Shown piece after piece: positions 61,522 to 64,000 of a stretch of 64,000 nucleotides of DNA. The notes beneath the pieces were generated by a model. That model ran no database searches. It was not told where the DNA came from and was given only the letters and a program-made list of their open reading frames with translations. The number at the start of each line of letters is the position of its first letter. Positions within the stretch are counted from its first letter, which is position 1. The translations under genes and the position numbers were made by a program. The stretch is from positions 287,174 through 351,173 of the forward strand of contig NZ_PEBJ01000002.1 of the NCBI RefSeq assembly GCF_002802915.1, in the 5' to 3' direction. This DNA comes from Bifidobacterium felsineum (GTDB lineage Bacteria; Actinomycetota; Actinomycetes; Actinomycetales; Bifidobacteriaceae).

Positions 61522-63417
61522 ATGGAATACGCCGATGATGTCGACCGCCGCGAATTGCTGCTGCACAGCGCTTATGATGCGCAGACGGTACGTGATATGG
61601 AACGTCCGCTTCTTGATAAAGGAATACCGCTGATGCGCATGGCCGCACAAGCCGTGGCACATACAGCCGCTGGCATGCTTGACGATGAGGATCTGGCACT
61701 TGAGGATTCGTCCGTCGTATTGCTTGCGGGCGCAGGCGACAATGGTGGCGATGGCCTGTTCGCTGCGGCCGCGTTGGCTCAGGAGGGCGCAGCAGTGACC
61801 GCTGTGGCTGTGGGCAAGTCGCTGCATGAGGCTGGATTCGCGGAATTCGTGCGCGCCGGAGGCAAGGTGCTGGTGCTTGATCCCGCCGCTGAAATCCCAG
61901 GATGCGCTTCAGGATTCTCCGCTGGCGAAGCCGGCGAACGCCTGCAGGCCGCTGTCTCGCTGATTAATAAATCTCACCTGGTAATCGATGCAATGACCGG
62001 CATCGGCATTCATGGCGCGCTTCGCGGCATTCCAGCAGCCTTGGCCGCAGCCGTTGGGCTCGACGGCGAAGTGCCGAACGAACCAGCTCTGCCCGGCCGC
62101 GAATCCTCCCGTGATTATCCGCTGATTCTTGCCGTGGACGCACCTTCCGGCGTCGGTGTGGATGATGGTTCGCTGCCCGGCCCATACCTGCCCGCAAACG
62201 TGACAGTGACATTCGGGGCGATGAAACCGTGCGCTGTACTGCCTCCTGCCACGTTCGGATGCGGTCGCATTCAACTGGTTGATTTCGGTTTTTCCATTGA
62301 TGATGTGGAACCCTCCGTGGAGGTCGTCGACCACCTGTTTGCCTCGGATGCGATTCGACTCCCCCACTATGAGGATTCCAAGTATGCACGTGGCGTGGTC
62401 GGCTTGGTGACCGGTTCGCAGCGTTACCCCGGTGCCGCAGTACTCACCGCTCGTGCAGCCGCGCGAGCCAATACCGGCATGATTCGCTATCTTGGCCCAG
62501 AGCGCGCGCAAAACATGGTGTTGGCTGCACTGCCGGAAGCCGTGCTGGGCAAGGGCCATGTGCAGTCCTGGGTTGTGGGTTCCGGTGTTCCCGTGGCGGA
62601 TGCGGCAGGCGCGGATGCCGATGCGCAGCGTGACACAATCGGCGCATTGCTCAAGCATTATGCGCTTAACGGAGACGCTGCAGCTGATGATATCGCGTAT
62701 GACATGCCTCCGATTGTGGTGGATGCCGGCGCGCTTGATCTGCTCCCGTCCCATGTTCCCAACCAAGTGGTGATCACTCCACATGCCGGTGAAATGGCGG
62801 CATTGCTGAACAGGCTGGAAGGTATGAATCATGCTGATGCCGATGAGACTCATTCGGCTTCCCAGTCCGCCGATCAGTCTTCGCCGCTTTCCGCTTCGGC
62901 GGCCAATCCGATAGCACAGGAGAATGCTGACGCCGAGGCTGCCCCCTCTGGCCGTCCACAGCATGCGTCCGCCAATGAGGATGCCCGCTACACCGCACAG
63001 GACGTGCAATCGAATCCATTGGCCGCAGCCCGTCGCGTGCACGAGCTGACCGGCGCCACGGTACTGCTCAAGGGTGCGATCACCATTGTGGTGGATGAGG
63101 ACCATGTGTATGTGTCCGGCAGCGCTCCCGCTTGGTTGGCCACGGCTGGTGCCGGCGATGTGTTGGCAGGATTGCTCGGCGCGTTGCTTGCCCAACAGCC
63201 TGACGGCATCACTACGGCGGAAACCGTGGCCGCTGCAGCCTATCTTCATGGAGCGGCGGCGGCCATCGCATCTGAATCCGAACAGCATGGCTGGCAGGAA
63301 CCGGAATTGATTGGTGGACGTGAACACCGTCAGCAGTTCCTGACGATTGGTCATCCGATTGTTGCCAGTGATGTGATCCGCGCGATTCCAGATGCCATCG
63401 CCGATGTGATTGCTTAG
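61522..63417 (+). CDS. nnr: bifunctional NAD(P)H-hydrate epimerase / dehydratase
   Basis: A 631-residue fusion that repairs damaged NAD(P)HX. The N-terminal YjeF_N epimerase has MERPLLDKGIPLMRMAAQAV and LAGAGDNGGDGLFAAAALA; the C-terminal ribokinase-like dehydratase has HYEDSKYARGVVGLVTGSQR, ITPHAGEMAALLNRLEG, and the catalytic ATAGAGDVLAGLLGALLAQ. It is longer than usual (about 500) because of a Ser/Ala/Asp-rich insertion at about 432-492 in the dehydratase domain. ATG at 61522 with AAGGGG 8 bases upstream is chosen; the longer upstream frame is not conserved. Confidence 0.93.
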   Translation: MEYADDVDRRELLLHSAYDAQTVRDMERPLLDKGIPLMRMAAQAVAHTAAGMLDDEDLALEDSSVVLLAGAGDNGGDGLFAAAALAQEGAAVTAVAVGKSLHEAGFAEFVRAGGKVLVLDPAAEIPGCASGFSAGEAGERLQAAVSLINKSHLVIDAMTGIGIHGALRGIPAALAAAVGLDGEVPNEPALPGRESSRDYPLILAVDAPSGVGVDDGSLPGPYLPANVTVTFGAMKPCAVLPPATFGCGRIQLVDFGFSIDDVEPSVEVVDHLFASDAIRLPHYEDSKYARGVVGLVTGSQRYPGAAVLTARAAARANTGMIRYLGPERAQNMVLAALPEAVLGKGHVQSWVVGSGVPVADAAGADADAQRDTIGALLKHYALNGDAAADDIAYDMPPIVVDAGALDLLPSHVPNQVVITPHAGEMAALLNRLEGMNHADADETHSASQSADQSSPLSASAANPIAQENADAEAAPSGRPQHASANEDARYTAQDVQSNPLAAARRVHELTGATVLLKGAITIVVDEDHVYVSGSAPAWLATAGAGDVLAGLLGALLAQQPDGITTAETVAAAAYLHGAAAAIASESEQHGWQEPELIGGREHRQQFLTIGHPIVASDVIRAIPDAIADVIA

Positions 63418-63475
63418 CCCCACCACAACGTACACTGAAAACCAAATACCGTTCCCTTATTCATGAGGAGCTTGT

Positions 63476-64000
63476 ATGGCTAACTCCCCCATCACTGATG
63501 TGATTTTTGATTTCTGCGGCGTGCTGCTGGATTGGAACACCCGCGCCTGTCTGGAAGGCAAGTTCCCTGACGACGTAGTGGCCGCCATTTGCGCGCCGGA
63601 TGATCCTCACGGATTCTTCCACTATGAGGATCGTATGGATGCCGGTGAGGATTTCGCCGACATTTACCCAGACGTGGTACGTGAGCAGGGCGAAGACATC
63701 GCGCAGATATTCAAGTACTACATCGACCATTACGCGGACGCGTTGCCGCGCACGCTACCCGGCATGGTCGAGCTGCTCGCCGATTTGAAGGCTCACGGCT
63801 ATGGCGTATGGGGTCTGACGAACTGGTCCCATGAAACCTTCCATCTGGCATTTGAGAAGTTCCCACGCATTGAGCAGCTGTTGGACGGCACTGTGGTGTC
63901 CGGCGTGGAGAAGATGCATAAGCCGAACGCGGACATCTATGAGTTGGCCTTGAAGCGCTTCGGTTTGAAGGCCGAGCAATGTGTCTTCTTTGACGATACT
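63476..64000 (+). CDS. HAD-superfamily hydrolase, 5' part (runs off right edge)
   Basis: The first 175 codons of a HAD-IA-type hydrolase. Motif I is VIFDFCGVLLDW (the nucleophile Asp is followed by Phe-Cys instead of the usual Leu-Asp/Met-Asp, so phosphatase activity may be altered), motif II is GLTNWS, motif III is the Lys in MHKPNADIY, and motif IV begins VFFDDT at the window edge. It resembles 2-haloacid-dehalogenase-like or YihX-type enzymes. The ribosome binding site is GAGGAGCTTGT. It starts 58 bp after the NAD(P)HX repair gene on the same strand. Confidence 0.88.
   Translation, partial: MANSPITDVIFDFCGVLLDWNTRACLEGKFPDDVVAAICAPDDPHGFFHYEDRMDAGEDFADIYPDVVREQGEDIAQIFKYYIDHYADALPRTLPGMVELLADLKAHGYGVWGLTNWSHETFHLAFEKFPRIEQLLDGTVVSGVEKMHKPNADIYELALKRFGLKAEQCVFFDDT

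Noticed and set aside
61909..63435. A 508-codon open frame antisense to the NAD(P)HX repair gene
   Set aside because: No family motif; the plus-strand gene shows clear catalytic motifs over the same bases.
1..64000. CRISPR arrays, tRNA genes, rRNA genes and insertion sequences
   Set aside because: No evenly spaced repeats, no cloverleaf-like tRNA sequence, no rRNA and no transposase frame were recognised; the repeats present are the palindromic elements listed.

Overview
This 64 kb window is chromosomal DNA of a Bifidobacterium, most probably of the B. longum group. The evidence is the high-GC coding sequence with AAG/GAC/CTG-rich highly expressed genes, the transketolase-transaldolase pair next to hrcA-dnaJ, the uvrA-uvrC-rapZ-whiA-pgk-tpiA-secG order typical of Actinobacteria, an actinobacterial SOS box, and several families that I know mainly from bifidobacteria (an HTH-aminotransferase fusion, an aromatic-lactate-type dehydrogenase, an ECF transporter with fused ATPases). 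The strain is inferred, not proven. I saw no rRNA, tRNA, CRISPR array or insertion sequence.

Layout. 0-3.8 kb: 5' part of uppP (cut by the window edge), a fructosamine-kinase-like gene, and the heat-shock pair hrcA-dnaJ behind a perfect CIRCE operator. 3.9-7.3 kb: tkt and tal, the sugar-rearrangement half of the bifid shunt. 7.4-11.6 kb: an aspartate-type aminotransferase, a BrnQ branched-chain amino acid carrier and a MetE-C-like methyltransferase. 11.7-17.3 kb: an XRE-aminotransferase fusion with its own likely operator, then a minus-strand operon of 2-hydroxyacid (probably aromatic lactate) dehydrogenase, HAD phosphatase, ADP-ribosylglycohydrolase and PfkB kinase. 17.4-28.6 kb: secG, tpiA, pgk, whiA, rapZ, aroE, uvrC and uvrA, the last behind a perfect LexA-type palindrome. 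28.8-37.2 kb: two MFS transporters (one with a possible leader peptide), an SRAP protein, a GNAT-EamA pair, small stress-type enzymes and a MazG pyrophosphohydrolase.

37.2-43.4 kb holds the most striking locus: a three-gene SMC-like operon jetA-jetB-jetC (Wadjet / MksBEF-type condensin) with no jetD nuclease. Directly after jetC lies the 3' half of a NimA-like flavoprotein gene that has lost its 5' half, and the last codons of jetC are read out of frame from that remnant. This looks like a deletion junction that removed the place where jetD would normally be. 43.5-51.7 kb: a MacB-type efflux operon led by three paralogous lipoprotein genes, divergent from a two-component system; two of the lipoprotein promoters carry the same OmpR-like direct repeat. 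51.7-54.7 kb: a complete ECF transporter (S, T and fused AA'). 54.8-58.8 kb is an accessory patch with lower GC: two unknown small genes, a WYL regulator broken by a one-base frameshift, a PD-(D/E)XK nuclease-like protein and a ZinT-like protein. 59-64 kb: SDR oxidoreductase, ABC-F ATPase, the NAD(P)HX repair enzyme and a HAD hydrolase cut by the right edge.

Non-coding structure is rich. It includes many intergenic hairpin terminators, a 35-bp core conserved between two unrelated palindromic stems 13.9 kb apart, a tandem pair of hairpins with identical stems, and several operators that can be assigned to regulators encoded in the window.
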